35,517 bases of DNA, taken from assembly GCA_027320105.1 (NCBI GenBank), contig DAHVMA010000076.1, positions 1-35,517 on the forward strand, written 5' to 3'. Below the pieces are notes generated by a model. It worked only from the letters and a program-made list of their open reading frames with translations, was not told where the DNA came from and made no database searches. The position numbers and the translations under genes are program-made. The stretch comes from JAKAQB01 sp027320105 (GTDB lineage Bacteria; Actinomycetota; Acidimicrobiia; Acidimicrobiales; Palsa-688). Positions within the stretch are counted from its first letter, which is position 1; every line of letters starts with the position of its first letter. Shown here in pieces: positions 1-12,100 of this stretch.

Positions 1-250
1 CGTCGTCGAAGGCGATGGTGAGGCGCATCCCGGGGCGCAGCAGCGCGGCGGGCGGCTCGGCGTCGAGGGGGTGGGCGAGCGCCTGGCGTATGGCTTCGTC
101 GGGGTCCTCCAGCCCCGGCAGCGGCTCCGGGGCGTAGATCACTCGGGACCGGTCGGCGGGCAGCCGCTCGAGTCGGAACCCGTCGCCGTGGAAGGTGAGG
201 ATCGGCGGGGTGGAGCGGTCGACGTCGAGCACGAAGCCGGGACGGGGCAT
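1..250 (-). CDS. LarA-like (DUF2088) protein, N-terminal part, cut by window edge
   Basis: Only the first 83 codons are present; the gene runs off the left edge. Translation from the ATG at 250 gives a protein starting MPRPGFVLDVDRSTPPILTF, and near the edge it reads RPGMRLTIAFDD. That stretch resembles the conserved beta-strand/Asp motif of the N-terminal domain of nickel-pincer lactate racemase LarA and its DUF2088 relatives, which interconvert hydroxyacid stereoisomers. The nickel-pincer histidines and lysine would lie outside the window, so activity cannot be judged. A good ribosome site (GGAAGG) sits 9 bases upstream, and the start follows the stop of the zinc dehydrogenase by 17 bp. It is therefore very probably the third gene of the 3785-to-1 operon. 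The substrate is unknown. Confidence 0.6.
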   Translation of the reverse strand, partial: MPRPGFVLDVDRSTPPILTFHGDGFRLERLPADRSRVIYAPEPLPGLEDPDEAIRQALAHPLDAEPPAALLRPGMRLTIAFDD

Positions 251-267
251 GGTGACGTTCCTTCCCT

Positions 268-1443
268 CTAGCGGTGCGGTCGCCGCAGGTCGAAGACCAC
301 CTTCACCGCCCCGCGCCGGCCGGCGTCCGCGGCGTGGGCGATGGCCTCGGCGAACCGCCCGATCGGGTACCGGGCGCTCACCAGGCGGTCCAAATGAGCC
401 GATTGCACGAGGTCGAAGGCGAGATCGAAGCTGTGGCGGCCGCCGGCGGACGGCTCCGGGCCGTAGGCGTACGCGCCCTGGAGCCGGACTTCCCGCTGCC
501 ACAGCCCGGTGAGGTCGACGCCCACGTGGCCGGCCATCCCGACGAGCACGACGGTGCCACCCGGCGCGGCGACGGCGACGGCGTCGGCCAGCGAGCGTGG
601 CGTGCCGACGCAGTCGATGACGAGCTCGGCCCCACCGGTCAGCTGCCCGCTGTCTAGGATCCACGAGCCGGTGCGGCGGCGGACGGCCCGGCGCATCTCG
701 CCGGGAGCGACGACGACGGTTGCGCCCAGCCGACCGGCCAGGTCCCGCTGCACCGGGTGCTTGCCCGCCACGATCACAGTCGAGGCGTCAGGGCGGTGCG
801 CTGCGAGAGCGGCCACCACGCCCAGCCCAAGGGTCCCGGCCCCGATCACCACGGCGGTGAGGTCGTCGCCGGGCGGGCCGGCCAGGGCGCCGTGCACGGC
901 GCACGCCATGGGCTCGACCATCACAGCGGCCTCGTCACTCCACCCGTCGGGCACGGGGTGCAGCTGGCTCTCGTGAGCGACGAAGCCTTCGGACCAGCCG
1001 CCGCCGGTGTCGGCGCAGTAGCCCGTCTGCAGCCCGGGTCGCAGGTGACCGCCGGCTAGGTGGGCGCAGCGGTTGTTCGCCCCCCGGGAGCAGGCGGCGC
1101 ACGGGGGATCGATGCCGCGGGCGACGCAGCCGAGCACCGGCTGGACCACGACCCGCCGCCCGCCGTCGTCGCGCGCCACCACCTCGTGGCCGGGCACGAA
1201 CGGGAAGCTCACGACGGGCTCGAACCACCGCGACGACCGCCCGTCCACCGTCGACAGGTCGCTGCCGCAGATGCCGGCAAGCAGCGGGCGCAGGCGACGC
1301 CAGCCCGGGCCGGGCAGCTCCGGGGGGTCGAGGTCCACGAGGCGGAGCGGGCCGACCTGGGCGCCGCCACCGGCCCGCCACCCCGACGCCACCCGTGCCA
1401 CCGCGAAGCGGGCGACGGAGCGCTCGACGCAGAGCGCCTTCAC
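268..1443 (-). CDS. Zinc-dependent alcohol/polyol dehydrogenase (MDR family)
   Basis: A 391-aa medium-chain dehydrogenase that would oxidise an alcohol or polyol with NAD(P)+. The visible signatures are GICGSDL with the catalytic-zinc Cys, VPGHEVV with the zinc-ligand His, a Cys-rich structural-zinc lobe (PPCAACSRGANNRC), VEPMACAVHG, the Rossmann glycine motif VIGAGTLGLG, and a C-terminal GTVVLVGMAGHVG strand. The frame stays open up to 1518, but the family N-terminus (KALCVERS) and a GTG at 1443 that overlaps the upstream stop as GTGA both favour the GTG start. This implies translational coupling with the reductase-HAD fusion. Position between that fusion and a LarA-like gene suggests metabolism of a hydroxy-acid or long-chain alcohol, but the substrate cannot be read from the sequence. 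Confidence 0.88.
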   Translation of the reverse strand: MKALCVERSVARFAVARVASGWRAGGGAQVGPLRLVDLDPPELPGPGWRRLRPLLAGICGSDLSTVDGRSSRWFEPVVSFPFVPGHEVVARDDGGRRVVVQPVLGCVARGIDPPCAACSRGANNRCAHLAGGHLRPGLQTGYCADTGGGWSEGFVAHESQLHPVPDGWSDEAAVMVEPMACAVHGALAGPPGDDLTAVVIGAGTLGLGVVAALAAHRPDASTVIVAGKHPVQRDLAGRLGATVVVAPGEMRRAVRRRTGSWILDSGQLTGGAELVIDCVGTPRSLADAVAVAAPGGTVVLVGMAGHVGVDLTGLWQREVRLQGAYAYGPEPSAGGRHSFDLAFDLVQSAHLDRLVSARYPIGRFAEAIAHAADAGRRGAVKVVFDLRRPHR

Positions 1444-3785
1444 GGCCGCACCCGGGGCCCGAGCGGGAGCAGGGGCCGGGGCCCACCGGCGGCACGGGGC
1501 CAGTGCTCGACGTGCCATCCCCGCCGGCGGGCTATCGCCGCCAGCTTCGTCTCCGGGTTCACCGCCACCGGGTGACCGGCGGCCTCGAGCATCGGCAGGT
1601 CGCTGGCCGAGTCGGCGTAGGCCACCGCCTGCCCGAGGTCGAGACCGTGTTGAGACGCGTAGGCCGCCATGAGCAGGGCCCTCGCCTCACCGGTCGGTGG
1701 GGCATCGACGAGCTCCCCGGTGCAGCGGCCGGCTCTTTCTCCGAGTCGTGCGCAGACGATCTCGTCGAAGAGGGGCCTTAGCGGCTCCACGACGACATCG
1801 AGCGCCCCGGTGATGAGCAACGTCCGGTGCCCTGCCGCCCTGTGCTCACGCACCCGTCGAAGGCCGTCTGGGAACGACTTGGTGAGCAGCAGGTCGTTCC
1901 ACAGCTCCCATCCGTCCTCCCGCAGCCGGCCGACGGGCGCCCCCTCGTAGCGACGGTAGAACGCCCGCAGGAAGTCACCCCGGTCGACCCTGTCGGCGGC
2001 GAGCATCCCCGGCGCCTCCCGCAGGGTCCTGAGCACGAAGCCGAGGCGGGCGCCGTCACCCTGGTGTCGGGTCGCGAGCCACGAGTACGAGTCGACGACG
2101 TTGGAGGCGATGAGCGTGTTCTCCAGGTCGAACACGGCGAGCTGGCGGTCCCGCGACAGGATCGCCCTCCGGCCGCGCTCCTCACGGGTCATCCCGGTCG
2201 CCCCCTTGGCCGGGCGACGCCGACCGCCGTCCCCCAGAGGTGCCTGACGCACGCGGGCGTGGGCGACGACCGAGGGGAGGTAGATGTCACGGCAGAACCG
2301 GCGCCAGTCGATGACGGCCGGATCCATGCCGAAGTCGCTCTGATCCTCGGGCGCCAGGCTGCGGTGCAGCGCCAGGAGGCGCTCCACCTCGAAGACCGCC
2401 TCCGTCTCGGTGTAGGCGCCGTACAGCTCCACGTAGCTCGAGGCCCGCTGAGCCTCGTCGCGCCGTTCCTCCAGGCGGGCGGCGAGGTCGGCCCGACCGC
2501 CCCGCAGCGGCAGCGACTGCAGCACCCGCTCCGCGGCTCCCAGCGTCCTCGTAGCACGGCGCAACTGCCGCTGCACGGTGCGCCGCCCCGGAAACGACCA
2601 CTCCGGCACGGCGATCGGCTGGTCGTGGGCGTCCGCCAGGGGATGCTCCGTGAACCACTCGCGCACCAAGTCGACGAGCTGGCGGTACCGCAGAGGGTTG
2701 CGCGCCCCCGAGGCGGCGTGGATCACCTCGGGCCGACCGTCGGGCTGCGGCCCGCGAGCCGCCACCGCCAGCACGGCGGCCACGACGAGATCCACCGGGA
2801 TCACGTCGATTATCCCCTCCGGCAGCCCCGGGAACTCCCGGAGCAGGCCGCGCGCGTAGCCGATGATCACCGGATCGGCCATGCGGAAGCCGCGGATCCA
2901 TCCTGGCACCGGTTCGGACAGGGCGGACTCGATGATCGACGGGCGCACGATCGAGACACGCACCTCGCCGCGGCTGTCGAGAAGCGCCCTCTCCCCGAGG
3001 GCCTTGCTGTAAGCGTACGCGTCCGGCCACCCGAGCCCCTGGGCGCGCGCCTTGCCCAGCTCGACCATGCGGGCGTCGACCCATTGCTGGCGGGCGCGTT
3101 CGGACCGGGCCGCGAGCAGCGGCGTCCCCGCCGCGCCGAGCTCGGCGCGCGCCTCGCGGTGGAAGCGGGCCAGCAGCCGGGGGCTCCGGCTCTCGTCGTC
3201 GACCTGGGCACGGGCGCGCCGGGCGGCGTCCACCTCCGGGCGCCATGCCACCTCCGTCGCCCAGGGAGTCTCGGGGAGGATGCGCTCCGGGGCCGGCCCC
3301 CGCCGAGCGCCGGCCACGTAGGCCGTGGACACGGCCACGAGGTGGGCGGTGGGGTTGAGCCGCCCCAAGGTGGTCGCCACACGCGATGGGCCGAGCAGGT
3401 TCACCTCGACGGCGGCGTCCAGCGGCGAGTCGAAGCTGACCGTCGCCGCCGAGTGGATGACCGTCGCGCAACCGGCCAGCACCTCCTCGCCGGCAGGGTC
3501 GAGGGCCAGCCCGTCCACTCCGACGTCGCCCGCCACCACGTGGAGCCGGCGCCCCACCTCGCCCTCGAAGTCGTCGCCGAGCTCGCTGCGGAGCCGGTCG
3601 AAGCAGTTGTTCCGCAGCACCTCGCGCCGCACGCGGTCGGCGGCGCCACGCCGGCCGGGCCGGACCACGACGGCCACCTCGCAGCCCGGGACGGCACGCA
3701 GCAGCCGCTCTACGAGCGCCGTGCCGAGGAAGCCGGTCGCGCCGGTCACGCCAACCCGCCGCCCGGCCAGCGACTCACGCAGCAT
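1440..3785 (-). CDS. Fusion of acyl-CoA-reductase-like SDR and HAD-IB phosphatase-like domain
   Basis: A 781-aa two-domain protein. Residues about 8-500 form an extended SDR of the fatty-acyl-CoA-reductase/male-sterility type. It has the nucleotide motif VGVTGATGFLG near residue 11, VIHSAATVSF, and the catalytic YxxxK in YAYSKALGE, followed by a C-terminal segment typical of such reductases (IDWRRFCRDIYLPSVVAHARV lies at its end). Residues about 545-781 are a HAD-IB-like domain: motif I AVFDLENTLI, motif II LLITGA and motif III/IV YADSASDLPML. Motif I has Glu where HAD phosphatases carry the second Asp (DxDxT becomes DxExT), so phosphatase chemistry may be altered. By family it would reduce an activated fatty acid to an aldehyde or alcohol. 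It heads a minus-strand operon and is divergent from a TetR gene 23 bp away. Confidence 0.82.
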   Translation of the reverse strand: MLRESLAGRRVGVTGATGFLGTALVERLLRAVPGCEVAVVVRPGRRGAADRVRREVLRNNCFDRLRSELGDDFEGEVGRRLHVVAGDVGVDGLALDPAGEEVLAGCATVIHSAATVSFDSPLDAAVEVNLLGPSRVATTLGRLNPTAHLVAVSTAYVAGARRGPAPERILPETPWATEVAWRPEVDAARRARAQVDDESRSPRLLARFHREARAELGAAGTPLLAARSERARQQWVDARMVELGKARAQGLGWPDAYAYSKALGERALLDSRGEVRVSIVRPSIIESALSEPVPGWIRGFRMADPVIIGYARGLLREFPGLPEGIIDVIPVDLVVAAVLAVAARGPQPDGRPEVIHAASGARNPLRYRQLVDLVREWFTEHPLADAHDQPIAVPEWSFPGRRTVQRQLRRATRTLGAAERVLQSLPLRGGRADLAARLEERRDEAQRASSYVELYGAYTETEAVFEVERLLALHRSLAPEDQSDFGMDPAVIDWRRFCRDIYLPSVVAHARVRQAPLGDGGRRRPAKGATGMTREERGRRAILSRDRQLAVFDLENTLIASNVVDSYSWLATRHQGDGARLGFVLRTLREAPGMLAADRVDRGDFLRAFYRRYEGAPVGRLREDGWELWNDLLLTKSFPDGLRRVREHRAAGHRTLLITGALDVVVEPLRPLFDEIVCARLGERAGRCTGELVDAPPTGEARALLMAAYASQHGLDLGQAVAYADSASDLPMLEAAGHPVAVNPETKLAAIARRRGWHVEHWPRAAGGPRPLLPLGPRVRP

Positions 3786-3796
3786 CCAACCTGTCT

Positions 3797-3806
3797 ACCA
3801 TTTGGT
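3797..3806. promoter_or_regulatory. Possible TetR operator between divergent genes
   Basis: The 23-bp gap between the reductase fusion (ATG at 3785, minus) and the TetR gene (GTG at 3809, plus) contains ACCATTTGGT, whose ACCA/TGGT arms are inverted repeats. It extends to TACC-N4-GGTCA, close to the TGACC-N4-GGTCA form common for TetR operators. The gap is so short that a bound repressor would cover both promoters. There is no obvious ribosome site for the TetR gene, so its transcript may be leaderless. Confidence 0.45.
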
Positions 3807-3808
3807 CA

Positions 3809-4408
3809 GTGCCGGAAGCGAACACCGCCGAGCGGGTCCTCGACGCCGCGCTCCACGCCTTCGGCACCGCCGGCTACGAAGCGACCTCCCTCGACGCGCT
3901 AGCAGCGGAGCTCGGCATCCGCAAGCAGACGATCCTGTACCACTACTCCTCCAAGGAACAACTCCTCGACGCGGTGATCGACGAGGCCGGGGCCGAGCTG
4001 ATGGCGGCCGTCGACACGGGCCTGGACGGCGTCGGGCCCGGCTGGGACCGGGTGGAGGCGGTGGTGAGATCCGTGTTCCGCCTGGCCGGCCGCCGGCCTG
4101 AGCTGCCCGGGTTGCTCCGTGAGGTCAGCCGCCTCGGGGCGCCGGCCGCGACGCGCTTGCGGCAGCGGCTCGAGCCGTTCGTCGAGACGGCGACCGCGTT
4201 CTTCGACCGGGAGGTCGCCGCCGGCCACATGCACCGCCAGGACAGCCAGCTGCTCCTGCTGACGGCGTACTCGGCTGTCCTCGGAGCGGCGACCGAGGTG
4301 GAGGTGCTCCGGGCCCTCGGCGTGGAGCCGACGGCGCGGATCCTCGTACGCCGGCGGCGAGACCTGCTCGAGCTCCTCGCGTCGGCGCTGCGCACCGACG
4401 AGGGGTGA
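3809..4408 (+). CDS. TetR-family transcriptional regulator
   Basis: A 199-aa one-domain-plus-ligand-pocket repressor. The N-terminal helix-turn-helix is clear (residues about 8-58: AERVLDAALHAFGTAGYEATS, LAAELGIRKQTILYHYSSKEQLL). The helical C-terminal part would bind a ligand and dimerise. The start is GTG at 3809, only 23 bp from the divergent reductase-HAD start. The usual arrangement makes that operon, and the gene itself, the likely targets through the site at 3797-3806. If the target operon handles acyl-CoA or fatty aldehydes, an acyl-CoA ligand is plausible, but this is inference. The stop codon lies inside a perfect 7-bp tandem repeat. Confidence 0.9.
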   Translation: MPEANTAERVLDAALHAFGTAGYEATSLDALAAELGIRKQTILYHYSSKEQLLDAVIDEAGAELMAAVDTGLDGVGPGWDRVEAVVRSVFRLAGRRPELPGLLREVSRLGAPAATRLRQRLEPFVETATAFFDREVAAGHMHRQDSQLLLLTAYSAVLGAATEVEVLRALGVEPTARILVRRRRDLLELLASALRTDEG

Positions 4409-4434
4409 GGGGTGAGGGGTGAGGGGTGAGGGGT
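4400..4434 (+). repeat. Five perfect tandem copies of GAGGGGT, G-quadruplex-prone
   Basis: Five head-to-tail copies of the heptamer GAGGGGT run from 4400 to 4434, followed by a T-run (4434-4438). They start in the last codons of the TetR gene and include its stop. The five GGGG blocks separated by TGA loops are an ideal G-quadruplex pattern on the plus strand, and G-runs continue loosely to about 4530. The element could act as a non-standard transcription stop or as a variable-length tract. Confidence 0.9.
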
Positions 4435-4537
4435 TTTTGCCGGCCGGGGGTGGGGTGGGGGCCCGACGGCCGGCGGGGCGTGCGGTGGGGCGTGCGGCGG
4501 GGTGGGGTGCGGCGGCCGGCGGCCGGCGGGGAGGCCA

Positions 4538-4621
4538 AACCGCGCGCACCGACCTCAACTGCGCGCATGGGCGACGGTATGCGGTCCTCCCTGCGCGCAG
4601 TTCGCTTGCCTGCGCGCGGTT
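4538..4621. repeat. Nested inverted repeat of four AACYGCGCGCA copies
   Basis: Two direct copies, AACCGCGCGCA (4538-4548) and AACTGCGCGCA (4557-4567), are followed by their reverse complements TGCGCGCAGTT (4592-4602) and TGCGCGCGGTT (4611-4621). The copies are 19 bp apart on each side and share one centre of symmetry at 4579.5, with the C and T variants matched outer-to-outer and inner-to-inner. The 8-bp spacers between copies are not complementary, so selection seems to act on the 11-mers. AACTGCGCGC recurs at 27262-27271. Confidence 0.85.
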
Positions 4622-4677
4622 ACCCTCTCAGCGCCTCCGAGTTCGACCTCAGCGCGCCAGTTCTCCGGTCCACTTTG

Positions 4678-4691
4678 GCCCCCTACGGGGC
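4678..4691. terminator. Weak hairpin between convergent genes
   Basis: GCCCC (4678-4682) and GGGGC (4687-4691) form a 5-bp stem with a 4-base loop, lying 87-100 bp past the stop of the minus-strand membrane-protein gene. No U-tract follows on either strand, so the terminator role is only a suggestion. Confidence 0.3.
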
Positions 4692-4767
4692 TCGTTCCAT
4701 CAGGTGCACCGCTGCTCGCCGTCGCGTTCGACGGCGCCGGCTCAGCCGCCCGCTCAGCGGCGCCGGC

Positions 4768-5439
4768 TCAGCGGCGCGCCCGCCCCCGCCCCGACGTGGC
4801 CTTGGTGGCGTACTTCGGGGGGGTGTAGCGCCGGTTGGCGGACGGCTTCTTCTGGGCGTCCTCCGCAGCCGCGCCCTTCCGCCCGGCGGTGCTGGCGGCC
4901 GCGCCCCTCCGGCCGGCCCCCCCGGTGGCCGTCGCCGCTCCCCGTCGGCCGCGGCCGGGAAGGAGACCGAGGGCCTTCTGGTCCCGGCGTTGCCGCATCG
5001 TGAGCGCCATGGCAAAGCCGAAGGCGCCGAAGATCACGATGTAGTGGGCGATCGACAGCGAGTTGGGGCCGCGACCGAGCGTGTCGAACATGCCGCCGAA
5101 GATGGCGACGAACGGTGAGACCAGACGGTTGCGCCACCGGATGCTCACCGTCAGGCCGGCGGCGAGCACCACCGCGACGTAGGAGGGCCACAGGAGGGGA
5201 TGAGCGGGGGCGCCCTTGCCCTTGGTGACGACGAGGTTGAGCACGGCGCCGGCGGCGATGACGGCGGCGGTGGCGTACCCGTAGAGCGGCTCGCGTCCCC
5301 GCATGCGCGACGGCGGGCTGGGCGGGTGCGCCAGACCCGAGTCCCGTGCCTCACCGGCGGGCCCCTGCTGCTCGCCGGCGAGGCCTCCGCCAGCCACGCT
5401 GGCGCCGCCCGTGCGCCGGCCGAACGGCAGGCGGGCCAT
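4768..5439 (-). CDS. Hypothetical membrane protein with basic C-terminal tail
   Basis: A 223-aa protein that I do not recognise by function. After a Gly/Pro-rich N-terminus come three or four hydrophobic segments (residues about 52-71, 83-100, 108-120 and 130-148). A long Arg/Lys/Ala/Gly-rich tail then runs from about 150 to the end, including NRRYTPPKYATK. The tail is presumably cytoplasmic and could touch nucleic acid or acidic lipid, but that is a guess from charge. The start ATG at 5439 shares one base with the stop of the upstream gene (TGATG), so the two are translationally coupled. A same-frame extension to 5778 is dismissed because it overlaps the upstream gene and is low-complexity. 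Confidence 0.72.
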   Translation of the reverse strand: MARLPFGRRTGGASVAGGGLAGEQQGPAGEARDSGLAHPPSPPSRMRGREPLYGYATAAVIAAGAVLNLVVTKGKGAPAHPLLWPSYVAVVLAAGLTVSIRWRNRLVSPFVAIFGGMFDTLGRGPNSLSIAHYIVIFGAFGFAMALTMRQRRDQKALGLLPGRGRRGAATATGGAGRRGAAASTAGRKGAAAEDAQKKPSANRRYTPPKYATKATSGRGRARR

Positions 5440-5954
5440 CACCGCTCCTTGCGCCCCGAGCGGCGGCGCCGCTCCCGGGAGGGAATGGTCGTGGCTGGCC
5501 GGGCCGATCCCTCGGCGCCGCCGCCACCCCCGCCGCCGGCGCCGCCGCCGGCGCCGCCACCTTCCCCGTTGGCATCCTCGATCAGCCATGGGCGGACGCG
5601 CACCACATTGTGCTTGGGCAAGGGGTCCTCGAGGTCCGCCTCGACCGGCAGGTCGCGAGGCGGCGCCCCGGAGGTCTGCAAGACGACGGCCGGCTCGTTG
5701 CGCTCGGCCTCGAGCACCTCCCGCAGGCCGAAGGCAAACCCCGTCAGGATGGCCCCCGTTGCGCTCCGCCTCCGCCACGACTCGACACGCCGGGGCAGGC
5801 CCGTGGTGAGGGCCTCTTCGTCGGCCTCCGGGAGCTCTGTCTCGTCGGGGAACTGCGACGCGATCTCCGCTCGCCGCCGCTCGGCGGCGCTCCCGTCGCA
5901 GCCGGACGGGCCGAGCCCAGAACTGCCCTCGGCGTCATCTGGGTGGCGTCCCAC
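5439..5954 (-). CDS. Hypothetical protein with Gly-rich C-terminal region
   Basis: A 171-aa protein without a recognised domain. The central part (residues about 30-125) looks folded, with a helical acidic segment (QFPDETELPEADEEAL), RRRSATGAILTGFAFGLREVLE and KHNVVRVRPWLIEDA. It is followed by a Gly tract encoded by GCC/GGC triplet repeats (about 5515-5570) and an Arg-rich end. It starts with GTG at 5954, 66 bp after the gltD stop, and is coupled to the downstream membrane protein by TGATG. Its place after gltBD may be incidental. The triplet tract is a likely site of length variation. Confidence 0.65.
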   Translation of the reverse strand: MGRHPDDAEGSSGLGPSGCDGSAAERRRAEIASQFPDETELPEADEEALTTGLPRRVESWRRRSATGAILTGFAFGLREVLEAERNEPAVVLQTSGAPPRDLPVEADLEDPLPKHNVVRVRPWLIEDANGEGGGAGGGAGGGGGGGAEGSARPATTIPSRERRRRSGRKER

Positions 5955-6020
5955 CCCGCCACCGTACCGCCGCCGGCAGCCCCATCCGCCGATCCGTGGC
6001 GCGAGTTGCGGCCGGCGGGT

Positions 6021-7473
6021 TCAGGCGGGGAGGGGGGAAGGCAGCATCGTCCGGCCGGCGAGGGACCGGTCGACCGCTGCGGCGCACGAGCGCCCCTCGG
6101 CGATCGCCCAGACGACGAGGCTCTGGCCGCGGCCGGCGTCGCCGCACACCCAGACGCCCGGCGCGCTGCTGGCAAAGCCGCTGCGGTCGACGGTGCCGCG
6201 GGGGCCGAGGGTGGCGCCGAGCGCGATGGGCAGCGCCGGCTCCGGGCCGCTGAAGCCCATCGCGAGCAGGACCAGGTCGCAGGCGAGGAAGAGCTCGCTG
6301 CCCGGCACCGGTTCGAAGCGGCGCACCGGTTCCAAGCCGGGCGCCGGCTCGTCGCTGCCAGCCCATCGCACCCGGCGTGCACGCAGGCCGGCCACGGCGC
6401 CGGTGCCGTCGTCGGCGAAGAGCTCCGTCTCGATGGCGAACAGCCGCTCACCGCCCTCCTCGTGGGCAGGCGAGGTGCGGAACAAGAGGGGCCACATCGG
6501 CCAGGGCGTCGAGGGGTGGCGCTCGTCGGGCGGCCGGGGGAGGATCTCGAGTTGGTGCACAGATGCGGCGCCCTGGCGGTGGGCCGTGCCCAGGCAGTCG
6601 GCTCCGGTGTCGCCGCCGCCGATGATCACGACCCGCTTGCCGGCGGCGCAGAGCGGCGACTCGGGGAGGTCCCCCTCCTGCACTCGGTTGGCGAGAGGCA
6701 GGTAGTCCATTGCCTGGTGGATGCCGCGCAGGTGGCGACCGGGGACGGTGAGCTCCCGCGGCACGGTCGCGCCGGTGGCGAGGATCACGGCGTCGTGCGC
6801 GGAGCGGAGTGTGCCGACGGACAGGTCGCGCCCCACGTCCACACCGCAGCGGAGCTCGACGCCCTCGGAGCGCAGCTGGTCGAGGCGGCGGTCCAGCACC
6901 CGCTTCTCCATCTTGAACTCTGGGATCCCGTAGCGCAGCAGGCCGCCCGGGCGGTCGGCGCGCTCCCAGATGACCACGTCATGGCCGGCGCGTGCCAACT
7001 GCTGGGCGGCGGCCAGTCCGGCCGGGCCGGACCCTACGATCCCCACCCTCCGGCCGGTCCGGGTGCCCGAGGGCACGGGGGTGACCCACCCTTGGTCCCA
7101 GGCCCGGTCGATGAGGGCTATCTCCACCTGCTTGATGGCGACGGGCTCGGCGTCGATGCCGAGCACGCAGGCCGCCTCGCACGGCGCCGGGCAGAGCCGG
7201 CCAGTGAAGTCGGGGAAGTTGTTCGTGGCGTGGAGGCGCTCGATCGCTGCCCGCCATTGGTCGCGGTGCACGAGGTCGTTCCAGTCGGGGATGAGGTTCC
7301 CGAGGGGGCAGCCGTCGTTGCAGAAGGGGACGCCGCAATCCATGCAGCGGGAGGCCTGGAGGGCGAGGCGCTCGGCGGGCAGCGGGTCGTAGACCTCCCT
7401 CCAGTCCCGCAGGCGCACGGGCACCGGGCGCCGGGGCGCCGTCTCGCGGGCGTGCTTCATGAAGCCGCGGGGG

Positions 7474-7481
<8 letters not shown>
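6021..7481 (-). CDS. gltD: Glutamate synthase small (beta) subunit
   Basis: A 486-aa NADPH-oxidising subunit of glutamate synthase. It feeds electrons through FAD and iron-sulfur clusters to GltB for 2-oxoglutarate plus glutamine to two glutamates. The N-terminal Cys clusters are present (SRCMDCGVPFCNDGCPLGN and CPAPCEAACVL), as are the FAD dinucleotide motif VGIVGSGPAGLAAAQQLARA and the NADP motif RVVIIGGGDTGADCLGTA, at normal family length. The GTG start at 7481 overlaps the gltB stop by 8 nt, typical of coupled expression of the 1:1 complex. Confidence 0.97.
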
Positions 7482-12030
<4,549 letters not shown>

Positions 12031-12100
12031 GTGTCCTCCGGGGTCGCTGCGGCCTCGGGTGCACGAAGAGACGACGCTGGCCCTCGTGCGGGCGATGATC

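Larger units (their letters stand above)
4409..4767. other. Gene-free, repeat-rich spacer between convergent genes
   Basis: No credible coding frame is seen between the TetR stop and the stop of the convergent membrane-protein gene. The stretch holds the end of the GAGGGGT repeats, a very G-rich tract to about 4530, a symmetric set of four AACYGCGCGCA copies (4538-4621), a short GC hairpin (4678-4691) and a duplicated GCGCCGGCTCAGC string near 4735-4775. Confidence 0.7.

Noticed and set aside
1827..3902. Plus-strand open frame of 691 codons
   Set aside because: It is antisense to the reductase-HAD fusion, rich in Arg/His/Pro/Gly as expected of a mirror frame in high-G+C DNA, with no domain signature.
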